Shown piece by piece: positions 1-12,800 of a DNA stretch of 63,496 nt. Every line of letters starts with the position of its first letter. Position 1 is the stretch's first letter. The stretch is from Barthelona sp. PAP020 (taxonomy: Eukaryota; Metamonada: BaSk clade): assembly GCA_040182905.1 (NCBI GenBank), contig JARQWU010000030.1, positions 1 through 63,496 on the forward strand, read 5' to 3'. The position numbers and the translations under genes were made by a program. The notes under the pieces were generated by a model that saw nothing but the letters and a program-made list of their open reading frames with translations, was not told where the DNA came from and made no database searches.

Positions 1-426
1 TGCGGGATGTGAAATACTGCATTACTAATTGCTCAAAAGAGCTTAAAGCTCCGATATTTTTAAAAATTTATCCTAATTGTGCAAGTTTTCATGCATTCAC
101 CATGGCAGATCAAAAATTTTGGGGTAGGTTAAGGAAAAATTCCGTACCTCGAGGGAAAAAGGAAGAATCGGAAAATTTCGATTCGCCAAAAATAATAGGC
201 TTGTGAACAACCCTCATTTTTTTATTTTTTATTAGTTGTAGAATTAGCCATTCAAGCAACGATTCTATCAAGCACAAGTGAAATATTGAAGATGAAAGGT
301 TGACAAATTTCATTTCAAAATGAAAAAGAAAAGAAAAACAAATGTAAAAGTTTTGACAAACACCTCATTTGTTTCAGGTTGATAAATTGGTTTGCATTTT
401 CCCATTGAACCTTTTTTGCAGTCTGT

Positions 427-1709
427 CTAATCATCATCATCATCATTATCATCATCATCATGAATGTCACAAGTTTTTTCATCCATAAATGAGCGCATGT
501 TACCACCTTTAATCTTATTGATGTCAGCAAGGTTTCAATATGTATCCCCAATCATCTTACACTCCTCTTTATTCATACAAATACCAGTAGTCACCAATTG
601 TCTGATTATTTGAGTGCTTACATTGATGGCAATAAGATTCACAACACATAACCGCAACCTTTTGACAATTCAATGAGTTTGGATTGTGAGGCGTCATATT
701 CAGGGCAACTGAATAAATTCTAACAACATCACCTTCACATCTCTCACAAAATACCTGCCTGTTATCAGGTGATATATCAAACGAAAAATTGTGTACCATG
801 CAATGACAATGAATCTTTTGAATAAACTCAAAACTATCCACATTGAAAGAAGTAATATAACCATCAACAGACATAATAAATAGGATGTTTGGACTCACGA
901 AATGAAGAGAGAAAACTGGACTACCATTTTGAATGTATAAAGGAGGGATCCATCATCCATGTTCCAGAGTTTAACCTTTTTCCACAAATCACTAGCAGCT
1001 ATGATTCTTCTTGTTTCATAAAAATCAATGGATTTAACAGGAGCATTTTGATTGAAGGTGCAAATTTTGGGGAAATTGTTAGTATTAACTAAATTTACAG
1101 TTTTATCATGACTACAAGTAAAACTTTATCTCCCATCTGAAGAAAGTTTTATTTTGCAAATATGTCTGGAATGTATTTTTTCTTCTAAGATAATGCTATC
1201 TTGATTATATCCCATTTCCTCACAGTTCCATCACCATCACAAAAATTTACAAAATTGGAACAGAAAACGAAATTTCATGAACACAAGCATTATTCACAAA
1301 TCTGCCCAAAATAGAGAAATCTAGAAGGCTATAAATAATGATAGAACAATCCAAGGAACATGTTGCCAACTTTTGTCCATCTGGTGAAAATGAAACACCA
1401 TAAACCCCGTTTGTGTGATCTCTCAAAGCACGATTTAGTCTTCCACTTGCAACATCAAATGCTAGTGTTTCTTGATAATTAATAATAAGTAAGTATTTGC
1501 CATCTGACAAGTATTTCAAATCGTTAAAATGCTCGGGAGGCAAACCTTGAATTAACATCACATTTTCCTCATCAATTTTAGTAGAAAGTATCTAAATAAT
1601 TGTTTTTCTCACTATTTTGCCTTCTGATTCAACACTTATAGAAAGAATCTCAAAAAGATGGAAAACACAGAAAGACACAACATTACTATCTTCCTCTTGA
1701 GTCACTCAT
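427..1709 (-). pseudogene. Decayed WD-repeat gene with family C-terminal module
   Basis: Read on the minus strand, this stretch matches the intact WD-repeat gene at 41527-42846 and the broken copy at 55334-56547, but no frame is continuous. Recognisable pieces are an N-terminal segment (about 1247-1620) with a typical WD blade (SPDGQKLATCS), a middle blade (569-898, motif SPDNRQ), and a C-terminal part. The C-terminal part continues in another frame at about 640-427, with motifs GICMNKEE and DINKIKGGNM and a poly-Asp tail ending at TAG 427-429. Lesions include an in-frame TAG near the N-terminus, several stops between 900 and 1247, a frameshift near 640, and a TGA where the relatives have Trp in the WDL motif. 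I infer a non-functional paralogue. The start at 1709 is the ATG equivalent to the other broken copy. Confidence 0.75.
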
Positions 1710-1767
1710 TTCTTGTTTATGAAAATATTTGTTAAATCTTTACCTTCTTTTTTTATTGAAAACTGAA

Positions 1768-3006
1768 ATGACAAGTGAAAGAATAGTAGGCTATGAAAGA
1801 AATCTTCAAAATAATATTAAGTACGGAATGTATCCAGGAAAAGCAGAAGAAGATCATATTGGAATGTGGGTTGCTGATCAAGATTTAGAGATAGCTCCCA
1901 TTATTACTAAACACCTGTGTGATCGTATTGTGGACATTCCCAATTATGGTTATGAGGCTGCTCCTGAAAGCTTTTACAATGCGATTTTACAAAACAGTTT
2001 TGAACATAATATCAAAGATATTGACCGAAAAAACGTTTTATTCGTACCAAATGTATTATCTGGATTGATTGCTTGTCTTAATGAATTGACAAGTGTTGGA
2101 TCAACTGTTGTTTTGGCAAATCCCATATATTTTTCGTTTATTCCTCATATTTTGAACATTGGAAGACAGGTTAAAACAGTTCCTTTGCAAAAAGATAGTT
2201 CTGGGCATTTCATATACGATTTTGAACAATTGGAAGATGTTCTGTCAAATGATGATGTAAGTCTTTTTGTGTTTTGTAATCCACATAACCCTGGTTTTAA
2301 AGTGTTTACCGTGGAAGAAACATTGAGAATTACTGAACTTTGTGAAAAATATGGTGTTGTTTTTGTGAGCGATGAGATACACTGTGATCTTGTTTTAGAT
2401 GGGAGCCAATTTAACAGCGCATTATCTGTGTATGATAAAGCTATCATTCTCACATCTGTTTCAAAAACTTTTAATTTGGCAATGATTGAAACTGCATGGA
2501 TTCTCTGTAAAGATACATATTTTTTGAAAAGATTGAAGAAATATTCAACTTCTCATGGATTTTTCCCTACACCTTTTGCTACTGTAGCTACGACAACTGC
2601 AATTAATTTGGCCCAACCATGGAGAATGGAATTGATCAAATTTATCAATCATCATTTGGACCTATTTGAGAACTTGGTTAAAAAGACAAACGAAAAGTTT
2701 GATTTGAATATTGTTTTTGTCAGGCCACAAGCTTCTTATTTATTTTGGATTGACCTTGATGAAGTTTCTCAAGGAAAAGTAAGTGGCGATACTTATCAAA
2801 GAATATTGAGGGATGATTATAATATTTCTGTTTCTTCAGGGGATTCCTTTGGTTCAAAAGGTCGTGGTTGCATGAGAGTTAATTGCGCAATATCTGATGA
2901 AAGGTTTAATGAAGCTTTAATAAGATTTGAAAAGTTTTTTGAATATATCGCTTTAAATAAGGAAGAATTAATTGAAAGTGAGTGTGAAAAAAGAAATAAA
3001 ATGTAA
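1768..3006 (+). CDS. MalY/PatB-like PLP-dependent C-S lyase / class I-II aminotransferase
   Basis: A 412-residue fold-type I PLP enzyme. Near the N-terminus is GMWVADQDLEIAP followed by NYGYEA, the pattern of MalY/PatB cystathionine beta-lyases. The nucleotide-like core has FCNPHNPG, then SDEIHCDLVLDG with the cofactor-binding Asp, and SVSKTFNLA with the predicted Schiff-base lysine near residue 232. A C-terminal arginine motif is GCMRVNCA. Family members cleave C-S bonds of cystathionine or cysteine conjugates to pyruvate, ammonia and a thiol; some act as aminotransferases. The open frame extends 13 codons upstream without an ATG, so I start at the ATG at 1768. The gene is complete and ends in a charged tail. 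It converges on the NRPS gene, so a role in making or tailoring an amino acid for the peptide is possible but unproven. Confidence 0.85.
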   Translation: MTSERIVGYERNLQNNIKYGMYPGKAEEDHIGMWVADQDLEIAPIITKHLCDRIVDIPNYGYEAAPESFYNAILQNSFEHNIKDIDRKNVLFVPNVLSGLIACLNELTSVGSTVVLANPIYFSFIPHILNIGRQVKTVPLQKDSSGHFIYDFEQLEDVLSNDDVSLFVFCNPHNPGFKVFTVEETLRITELCEKYGVVFVSDEIHCDLVLDGSQFNSALSVYDKAIILTSVSKTFNLAMIETAWILCKDTYFLKRLKKYSTSHGFFPTPFATVATTTAINLAQPWRMELIKFINHHLDLFENLVKKTNEKFDLNIVFVRPQASYLFWIDLDEVSQGKVSGDTYQRILRDDYNISVSSGDSFGSKGRGCMRVNCAISDERFNEALIRFEKFFEYIALNKEELIESECEKRNKM

Positions 3007-3803
3007 AGATTTTACAAACATTTTTATAAATAAAACATGTATAACCCATATATAGGACAGTAGTTAAGATACAAGCATTACTCGGAGAGTTCAACAAAAG
3101 TCAAAGAAACTTCAGATAAGACCTCAAACATGGAGATGACGTCAACAAGAACAATTTTTTACTTCAAGAATCCTGAATTTAATCCTTTAGGTCGCATTCT
3201 TTTTTTTTTAGGCGTCGAACATCCCAAAATCTTCGTCATCGAAAAACTTCTAACTATACCAAACCCAACGCAATGGGTTAACATAAAAAAATAAAAGTCT
3301 TTTATATTTATGAAATTAAATGATAAATTGGATTGATTTCATACTATATTTTGAAGTTTATTTGTTCAAAATTATCGTTCAGAATTGCAAAAATGAAGAC
3401 AATAATTTATTCAGAATGTTTTTTGTTTGAAAATTGGTTCTAACATAAAAGTGTGCAGAATTCTTGATGTGCCATTCTCTATTTCACTGATTGTTGAAAT
3501 GTTGGTTTCTTCACATCCAAATTCTGAAAGGGGTTATCAACATAAATTGATGTTTTTAACAAATTTTCACATTGGTTAGAGATTATTTCCTTTAAATAAA
3601 TGCAATTTCTTCAAGCATTTGAAGTTTTGGTAATTTAGTGAGCGCATTTAATATAATTTTGCACCAATTATTGTTTTCTCATTCAAATCAGTTCAATTCT
3701 TTAAGTGATAAGTAACAGATACTTGAACTGCCAAAAAATAAAACAAAAAAGAATAAATAGTTTATAATCATGTAAAAATTGTGTTGTTAAGGGTAATTAG
3801 AAA
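3007..3803. other. Intergenic region between PLP enzyme and NRPS
   Basis: About 800 bases of AT-rich sequence between two convergent genes. I see no convincing open frame, RNA gene or repeat. It should hold both 3' untranslated regions. Confidence 0.6.
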
Positions 3804-6800
3804 CTAATTGCTTATTTCATCAATAAAATTTGCAACGATTTCGGGATGGTCAAATATGTGTTGATGATCACAATCAATCGTTTTGATTTCAATTGTATCA
3901 GCATTGTTAAAGAAAGTTGCTAAACCATTGTGAATTCCTTGATCCATTTCAACCTTTTCAGTAGCCTTTAAGAGATAACACCTGGTGTTAAGCTTGATAT
4001 CTATCAGATTATTCCAAATTCTGGACTGCATCAACAAATTGTCCAAAACAAACACTTCATTTCTGAGCTCAAGTGCAGTCTTTCGATTGTTCAACTCATA
4101 CGCTTCCATCACTTGTTTAATAATCTCTTCCTCACTGCCAACTGGTAAATGAGACTTAAGGTTGATTGGATTATGTGAATCAATGATAACAACAGAATCT
4201 ACAGCAGATCCAGTTTTTTCAAGTTGTTGAGCAACCAATAAAGCAGCATTACCACCAAAAGAATATCCTCCAATAAAATACGGTCCTGAAGGTTGAATTT
4301 CTAAAATAGTTTTCAGATAAGAATCAACCAGGGCTTTCATTGAAGCAAAATGCATTTCCTTTATGTTTCCAAATAAAGGATCAGCCAATGCAACGATATT
4401 GAAGTTTTGCACTTTGTCCAATAAAGACAGGTATTCAGTTGCAGTACCATTTCCAGAGTGAATTAAGAATAAGTTAGGTTTATTCACCAATCCTGAAGAA
4501 ATCACTGAAGTTTTGATTGGTTGATTCATATTTTCAGTGGTTCTATTCTTGATAATACCTTCAATTGTAGGTTCTTCATTGAATTTGTTAATACTGATGC
4601 TAATATTCAATTCGCGTTTTAATTGAGACAATAACTTCATGACTAACAATGAATGTCCACCAATGTGGAAGAAATTAGTGACAGATGAAATGTGTTTGAT
4701 TGGAACCCTCAATAATTTACTCATAATATCTCCAATCTTATAGTGATCAATGGAATTGAAACCATAATCTTCAATGATAGTTTCTTCAATGTTTAAGAGG
4801 TCCTTCACATCAGAAATAGCCACAAGTTGATAACTGTTATCGAGTCTTTGAATGACAGATGATGTTAAATGTTTAGTTAGAGTCTTGAATTCATCATCAG
4901 TTTTGATTGTAACATATCCTTGACAACCCTTAAACACTTGTTCCTCATTTAATTCAGATGTGACACCTATATATCTGACAACTTCCAAATGCTTTTTGTT
5001 ACCAGTCATTAAAGGGAAAATGTCATGGGCAACAACAACATGAATGCTGGAAGAAGGATATTTCTTTTCCATATGATTAACATCATCCAATGTAACATCA
5101 CCTACAAGGATAAAGTTGGCAATTTCAACATTAGAACTGAAATTTAAGATGTCATTTTTGAATAAAAGAACATTTGTGGCATTTTCAGTTATGTTTGTTT
5201 CAAATTGAACATTCTTTCCACTCAAAAGACAAGCAAATAACAAAGAAAGAACATCACTAATTTGGGATGCCACAATAAGGATTTGATTTCCTTCTAATTT
5301 AGCAAAAATCCTTTGATATTCATAAATGGCATAGATGTATCTTGACATGGATATTTTTGTATCTCCATGAATTATATGCTTGTTGCTGATCACATTCTTA
5401 TCAATTGTAACATCTTTTCCTTTGAGAATGTTTTGAAGAATCAAATTGATATTCTCAACATTAATGTCATTAGTAATAGCCACATTGTTATCAATGGAGA
5501 CTTTCTCATCAATCATTAACGATCCATCAGTCCATTTTACATACCCATGCATAGATTCAATAAGATCAGCAAATGAAGGTGTATTCAACAACGAATTATT
5601 GAAGTGATATTCTTCAAGCAAATCTTTCTTAATTTCATTGAAATTTTGTGCAGTTGGTATTCTATATAAAACATTCATGAATAAATCAAGAACATACTTG
5701 ACATATTCATCATTTCCTTCAATATATGTGGCTTTAAAGGTAATACCTTCTTCCATGCTTACAGATATAACAAGAGGGAATTCAGTACGATCTGCGCCAT
5801 CAATTACTTCAAAAGGTACATCAGAATTGGTTTGTTCTTCAACATTTGAAGCTCTTGACCCATCAAAGACTAATAATGTATCAAACAAACTGCCAATACT
5901 GACACCAGTTTTTCTTGCAAGATTCAAAACTTCAATTAACTCATCAGTACTATGAGCATTTAATTCTTGAATATCTTCATTAGTTTTATGTAATAATTGT
6001 CTGATAGAACCATTCAAATTGTCAGTAACCAATGGTAAAGTGTTGACAAATGGTCCAATGATTTTATCAATATCCACTAAATCAATGCTACGTCCAGATA
6101 ATGTCAATCCAAAAACAGGTTTGGCTGAAGTCAATAAAGCCAATGTGATGCTCCATGACAATACAATTGTTGAAGTTAGAGGAATTCCAAGATCAGTAAC
6201 AAGTGAACTCAAATCATTGAAAACTTTGGATGGCAGTTCATGAATGATGCGTTTATTGGTCACATTATCAGTTGGTTTTGCCAATAAAGGTAAATTACAG
6301 GGTGAAACATTGCTCATTTTAGGTTTCCAATAATCTACATCAACAATAGGCTTGCTAAATACATGTTTGATATAATCTCGATAATTGCTCATCGGTACAG
6401 TTAATCCAATTCCATTGTAGAAAGAAACAACGTCATTGAATAACAAGGATGTTGAGTAACCATCAATGGTAAGATGATGATGCAACCATAACATATACTT
6501 TTCTTTTTCAAAGTCAATGATCACGAAACGATGAAGAATCTTGTCTTTACGACGAAGGTCAAACTTTTCTTTAGCTTCTTCAAACATGCAATCATTAACA
6601 ATTTCAATAATATCGCTCTTTTCTGCTGCAGGTAATTTGATAACTTTCCAATCAAATGAAATGTTTTTACGAACATAAAACAAAGGTTCATCAAAATCAA
6701 TAAGATACTGAGATCTCAACATTGGATGAATATCAAAAGTTTGTATAAAAGCTTGTTTTAGTCTGACAAGATTGATATCATTACTTAATTTGAAGATACG

Positions 6801-9800
6801 TCTTTCAAAATACTCATCAGTATTGTTATTCATCAGGTATCTCAATATCATACCCTTTTGAATACTGCTAACGGGAGATATAATCTCAAGATCTTTGATT
6901 TCATCAAAGAATGATGTGAAGTCATTTATATTCATGGATAATTCGTCTAAAGTAAAACCAAAATCATTGGAAATCCATCCTTGTTTTGAAGCTGATTCAG
7001 TTAAAATACAAGAACAAATATCTTTGACAAAAAGCTTGGTTTCTTTAACTAACAATTTAGCTTCTTTTTCAGAAACTAATCTTGAGTTATAATTGACATT
7101 AATTGATAAAATTCCATTGAAAACACCAATGTTGAAATCAATAACATAAGGGAAAGTGTTCTTTTTGGAAACATCACTTCCAACACCACCAACAATTTCG
7201 AATTTATCAGAAGCATCGTCAGTGGTTTCATCGGTCAACACACCAAGATAATTGAATCCGATTTCTGTGATGGATTCAGCATTGACATATTCATCAGTCA
7301 AATATCTTAAATTTTGATATCCTATACCACCTTGAGGAACTCTCTTTAACAATTGTTTGATCATTCTAACTTTTTCAAACATCGAAACATTGGAAGACTG
7401 AAGTTCAACAAGAACAGGATAAATAGTAGTGAACCACATAACATTGTTAGAAACATCCATTCCTTCAAAATCTCTTCCATGACCCTCTAAATTAACTCTA
7501 AATTTGGAGATATCAAAGATTTTATTGAGTCCCAAAACAACAGCGGTAAATATGACATCCATAGGAGTAAATGCAGATATATTGGAGATATTGTTGACAA
7601 GTAATTTTGTTTCATCAACATTTAATGCTTCTTCAACAGCTGGGGCTTCAGCATAAGTGCACTTATTGATTGAATGTGCAATATGATCAACCTTTGCTAA
7701 AATAACTTCATGCCAGTATTGTTTTTCTGCAGCAGAAACCTTATACAAAGTCCATTCTTCCAGTTTTCTTCTCCATCCTCCAAGTGACACATTCAAAGCA
7801 ACATTTTTAGCCTTTTTAAAGGTAGACAATTCCAGATAAATGCGATTAATCTCAGGAATTAAAACATGCCATGATACAGCATCAACAATGAAGTGATGAA
7901 GTACTAAAGTCAAATAATCACATTCAGAAGTTCTCAACAACAAAGCACGAGCCAAAGGAGCCTCAGTTAGAATAATTTCAGTCTGAATTGTAACACCTTC
8001 ATTGATCAAATCTTCCTTTGTTGTTTCAATTAAAGGTAAATCAAAATAAACGTCTTTTGCTTCAGCAAATTTGAATGATTGCTGATCTTCACTCAATGAC
8101 ATTCTCAAAGATGAGAAACTAGAAATCAAAACTTGCAAAACATCTTGCATAATGGAATAATGGACATGTCCAGGACATCTGATCACAAAGGCTTGATTGA
8201 AATATTCTGGAACAGCATGCTTTTGTTCAAAGAACCACTTGTGAATAGGCCACAATGGCATCGTTGCATTTTCAGTCAAATCAGTTTTTTGATTCTCTTG
8301 AATTCGTGCTATGAGAGCCAAACGTCTCAAAACAGGATTTCTGAAAATATCTTGTGGAGTAATTTGAATATCAAACGCTCTTGCACGTGAAACAAGTTGC
8401 AAAGACAAAATCGAATCACCACCAAGTTTGAAGAAATTGTCATCCAAATTGACATTTGGAACTTTCAAAAGGTCCGACCAAATGCCTGCCAATACAACTT
8501 CATTGTTGGTTCTGGGTTTTTCACCGGTAGTAATAGGTTCAGCAGATGCAAACATATGTTGAGACAAGAAATCAGAGGAAGATAAAAGTTTTCTGTTTGC
8601 TTTTCCTGCAGGTGTCAATGGAATTGATTTCAATGTGATGATCAATGAAGGAATCATATATTCAGGCAAAGTTTTTCCAAGGTGTTGCCTAACAGCTTCA
8701 GAAGAAACATTTGCTTCACCAACAAGCAATAAATATGCAACAAGCCTTTGCCCCAATTCTTCATCTTTGTTGACAACAACAATAGTTTGTTGAACAACCT
8801 GCATAGAAGTGATAGCAACTTCAATTTCACCCAACTCGATTCTGTTGCCTCTGATCTTGACCTGTTGGTCGACACGACCGACGTAGACGAGGTTGCCATC
8901 ACGGGTCCAGTGCACGAGGTCACCGGTCTTGTACATGCGTTCTGATCCTGGGAAGGGACATGGGACGAAGCGAGATGCGGTGAGCTCTGGCTGTTTGTAG
9001 TATCCACGGGCCAAGCCATCACCGGCGATGTAAAGTTCACCAGCAACGCCAATGGCACAGAGTTGCATGTTCTTGTCCAAAACATAAAGTTGGTTGTTTG
9101 CGACTGGACGTCCAATTGGAGGCGCGACGCCAATGTTTTCAAGGGTGCAACGGAAGAATGAAGAATCGATTGTTGTTTCAGTGGGACCATACAAGTTGTA
9201 CAGTTCTGCATGTCCGAGACGAGTCAAACATGTTTGAGCAGTTGTTGAAGGCAATGCTTCACCTGATTGAACGATCAGACGAAGAGAAGGCAAGGAACCA
9301 GGCTCAACGAATTCAAGGAAGGCACCAAGCATAGAAGCAACGAAATGCATGACAGTGATCTTGTGCTGAGAAACAAAGCGAATTATTTCATCAGGGTTAT
9401 TTTGTGCACCTGCTGGAAGAAGACACAACGTGGCTCCAAATAAGAAAGGTGCAAAGAGCTCCCAAACTGAGACATCGAATGAATATGGAGTCTTTTGGAT
9501 GATGCGATCTTCAGCGCAGAAACCGAGGTTACGCTTCCAAAGTAGACGATTCACAACTGAACGATGTTCAACGCAAACACCCTTTGGTGTACCGGTTGAA
9601 CCAGATGTGTAGATAACGTACATGAGGTCATGTGTGTTGACGGGAAGGTTAAGATTCGATGAGTCGTTGTTTATCCATGCAGATGAATCCTCAATGTTAA
9701 TAAAGTTCATGTTCAATCCCTCAAATATGCTCATAAACTTGGGTTGACCGATAATCGTTGTGGTTTCCGAATGCTCCACGAAGTAGCGCAAACGCTCACT

Positions 9801-12800
9801 TGGATATGCAGGATCAAGTGGAAGATATGCAGCTCCAGATTTCAGGATAGCCCACAGCACAATTGGAAGATCAGCGCAACGTTCCATGCACACACCGACA
9901 GTTGTGTTGTTATTCAGCGTCTGCAAGTGACGGGCAAGGCGGTTCGCCTTTGCATTGGCATCCCTGTATGTGTAAGACACGTGGTCATCAGCAATCGCCG
10001 TTTTCTCAGCGTGCATATCAACAGCATCCTCAATAAGCCCGTGAATGGTCGTCTCAGGGAAACTTACAGGCAGAGGGTTGAAGGAATGAAGGAATAATTT
10101 TTCAGAACTTGGTAAAATGGCATAGTTCTTCACAGACATCAAATTGTCTTTCAGAATTTCATCGACCAAAACATTGAAACGTTTCATCATTGATTCAATA
10201 GATTGCTTGGAAAATAGTTCGTCAGAATACTCTAATTCGATCTTCATTTCCTTGTTTGGTTGTACCATACAAGAAAAAGTCATGTCCAATTTTGATCCAG
10301 CTTGACCAATATCACAAGGTGAAATTGAAAAACCATCAAACTTGGGCATTACATCAGTTTGCATTAACATATTAAACATAATATTAAAAACTGGATTTCT
10401 ATTTGAAACACGACTGTCCAATTTATCAACAATCTGATCAAAGAAAACTTGTTGATGTTTTAAAACACCAACATTTGCATCAATGACTTGTTTCAACAAG
10501 TTATTAAAGGATTGATTTTCATCAATCAGTACATCAATGGGTAAAGGATTAACAAAATACCCAACAGTATCATTAAATCTACCATCCCAACGACCATGGG
10601 TGGGAAGACCAAACAAAAGATCCTTTTGATTGGTATGCTTGTATAACCAAATGCAAAATATGGTCATCATAACCGAATTCAAAGTGGTGGAGTTTTGTTG
10701 ACAAATTCGTTCTAATTGGTGAACTGTTTGGGCCGATATATTGAAAAAAACACTTTCACCTGTAAATTTCAATTGTGTTGGTCTAACAAAATCTGTTGGT
10801 AATTCAGTAGCCTGTTTACCACTTATTCTATCAACGAAATAATCCAAAGAACTATTATCTTGAGTTACGGATGAACTGTAATCAATATAAGAGTATTGAA
10901 GTGGTTCAAGAACAACATTGTTGTATAATTTAGCCAAATCATCAAGAACAATTTGATCACAAGATCCATCAATACAAATATGATGTGTGACCATTAAAAA
11001 TTGTTGTGATGAAACATAAAACTTCATAATAGGTCCATTTTCTAAATCAACAGGCAAAGAGCGTAATTCACTAATTGCAAGTTTTTCACAGGACTCAAAA
11101 TAGAACATTTCATCAACTGGTTTTACAGTTTGAATTAATTTTCCATCTGAAGTTTGTTTATACAATGTACGGAATGAAGCATGACGTTCAATAAATTGTT
11201 TACATGCTTTTTCAAATCTAATAAAGTCTACATCTCCTTCAAAATTGAACAATGAACTGTAGTTGTAAAACGTAGAAGTTGGTTCAAAAATTTGCAAATA
11301 ATACAATGCAGCTTGGGATGGAGACAAACCTGAAGATAGTTTTGAACTCATAGCCAATGAAGTTTCTTCAACTTTAATCAAACTAGTACAATGAGCCGCA
11401 AGGACTTTCAACGAAGAAGCCAAAAAGACATCCGACACATTGACAGACAAACCAATCAAACTCAACTCATGAATCATCATCATGACCAAAACAGAATGTC
11501 CACCCAACGAGAAGAAATTATCAGACATGGAAATGACTTCATTATTCAACAGTTTTTTCACAATAGCAAGTACAGCTCTTTCATTATCAGTGATAGGTTC
11601 AACCAAATCTTTCCTAGCTGTAGTAGCACAATAATTATCAACATTGGGCAATTTTTTTCTGTCAACTTTGCCATTGTTAGTCAAAGGAATGGTATCAAGT
11701 TCAATAAAATAAGAAGGAATCATATAGAGTGGTAAATTCATTTTTAAATACTCAATAAAATTTTCTAAATCCAATTCATTGTGAGATACATAGTAGCATG
11801 CCAAATCAAGGGTTGTAGAGCCAGATTTAGTAACAGCAATGACAACAATGTCCTTAATATCAAGATATCTTGATGCAACAGCTTCAATTTCACTCAATTC
11901 AACACGGAAACCACGAATCTTAACTTGAGTATCATCTCTACCAACAAATATCAAATCTCCATCCCAGTTCCAGCTGGCTAAATCACCAGTAAGGTACATT
12001 TTACCCTCTTTGAATGGGTTATGCACAAATTTATCTCCTGTAAGTTCTTCATTGTTAATATATCCTTCAGATAAACCATCACCAGAAATAACTAATTGTC
12101 CGATAGTACCTACAGGACAACGGTTCATATTGTCATCTAAAATGTAACAAATTTGGTTGGCAAGTGGTTTTCCAATTGATAAATTAGCATCATCAATGGA
12201 CAAAACTTTAGCAGTTGTATCAACAGCAGCTTCTGTAAGTCCATAAGAATTAACCAATTTACCATTTGGAAATATGGATAAAAAGTGTTTTGCATCATCA
12301 ATAGACCAATAATCTGAACCACAAGCAACTCTACAAAGGCTTTTAAAAACTTTATTTGTCATTTTCAATCCACGTAAAACAGCGGGCACGAATTCAGCAA
12401 ATTGTGGTTGGATATCATCAATTAAAGAAGCCAATTTGGTTGAGTCTAACAAAAGTTCACGATCAACAATAATGAGATTACCACCGGAACCAAGAGATCT
12501 AACAATATCACCTGTACAAACATCAAAACTAAAAGAAGCCATTTGCAAATGCTTCCATTGTGGTTCAAGTCCATAGAAATGTTTCCAAGCAAAATATTGA
12601 TTGGTAATGGCCATTTGACCAACTTTAACTCCTTTAGGTTTGCCGGTGGTACCTGAAGTGAACAAAACATAGGCAAGATTTGCCACATCAATTTCTGGAA
12701 GATGAACATTTTTCATAACATCAAAAGAAATTTCAGACAAACAAAGGGTTTGAATGTTTTTAAAATACTTTGCAGTACTTTTACATGTAATAACTAAAGA

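Noticed and set aside
1-426. Short ORFs at the window start (9-206 and 110-313)
   Set aside because: They overlap on opposite strands, have no recognisable motif, and lie in the 3' flank of a pseudogene.
420-470. ATC/GAT trinucleotide run as a microsatellite
   Set aside because: It is explained by the poly-Asp tail of the WD-repeat pseudogene; similar tails end the ankyrin and WD proteins.
8133-10097. Plus-strand open frames opposite the NRPS A2 and E domains
   Set aside because: They are shadows of the NRPS frame; the minus strand shows full domain motifs and the plus-strand translations show none.
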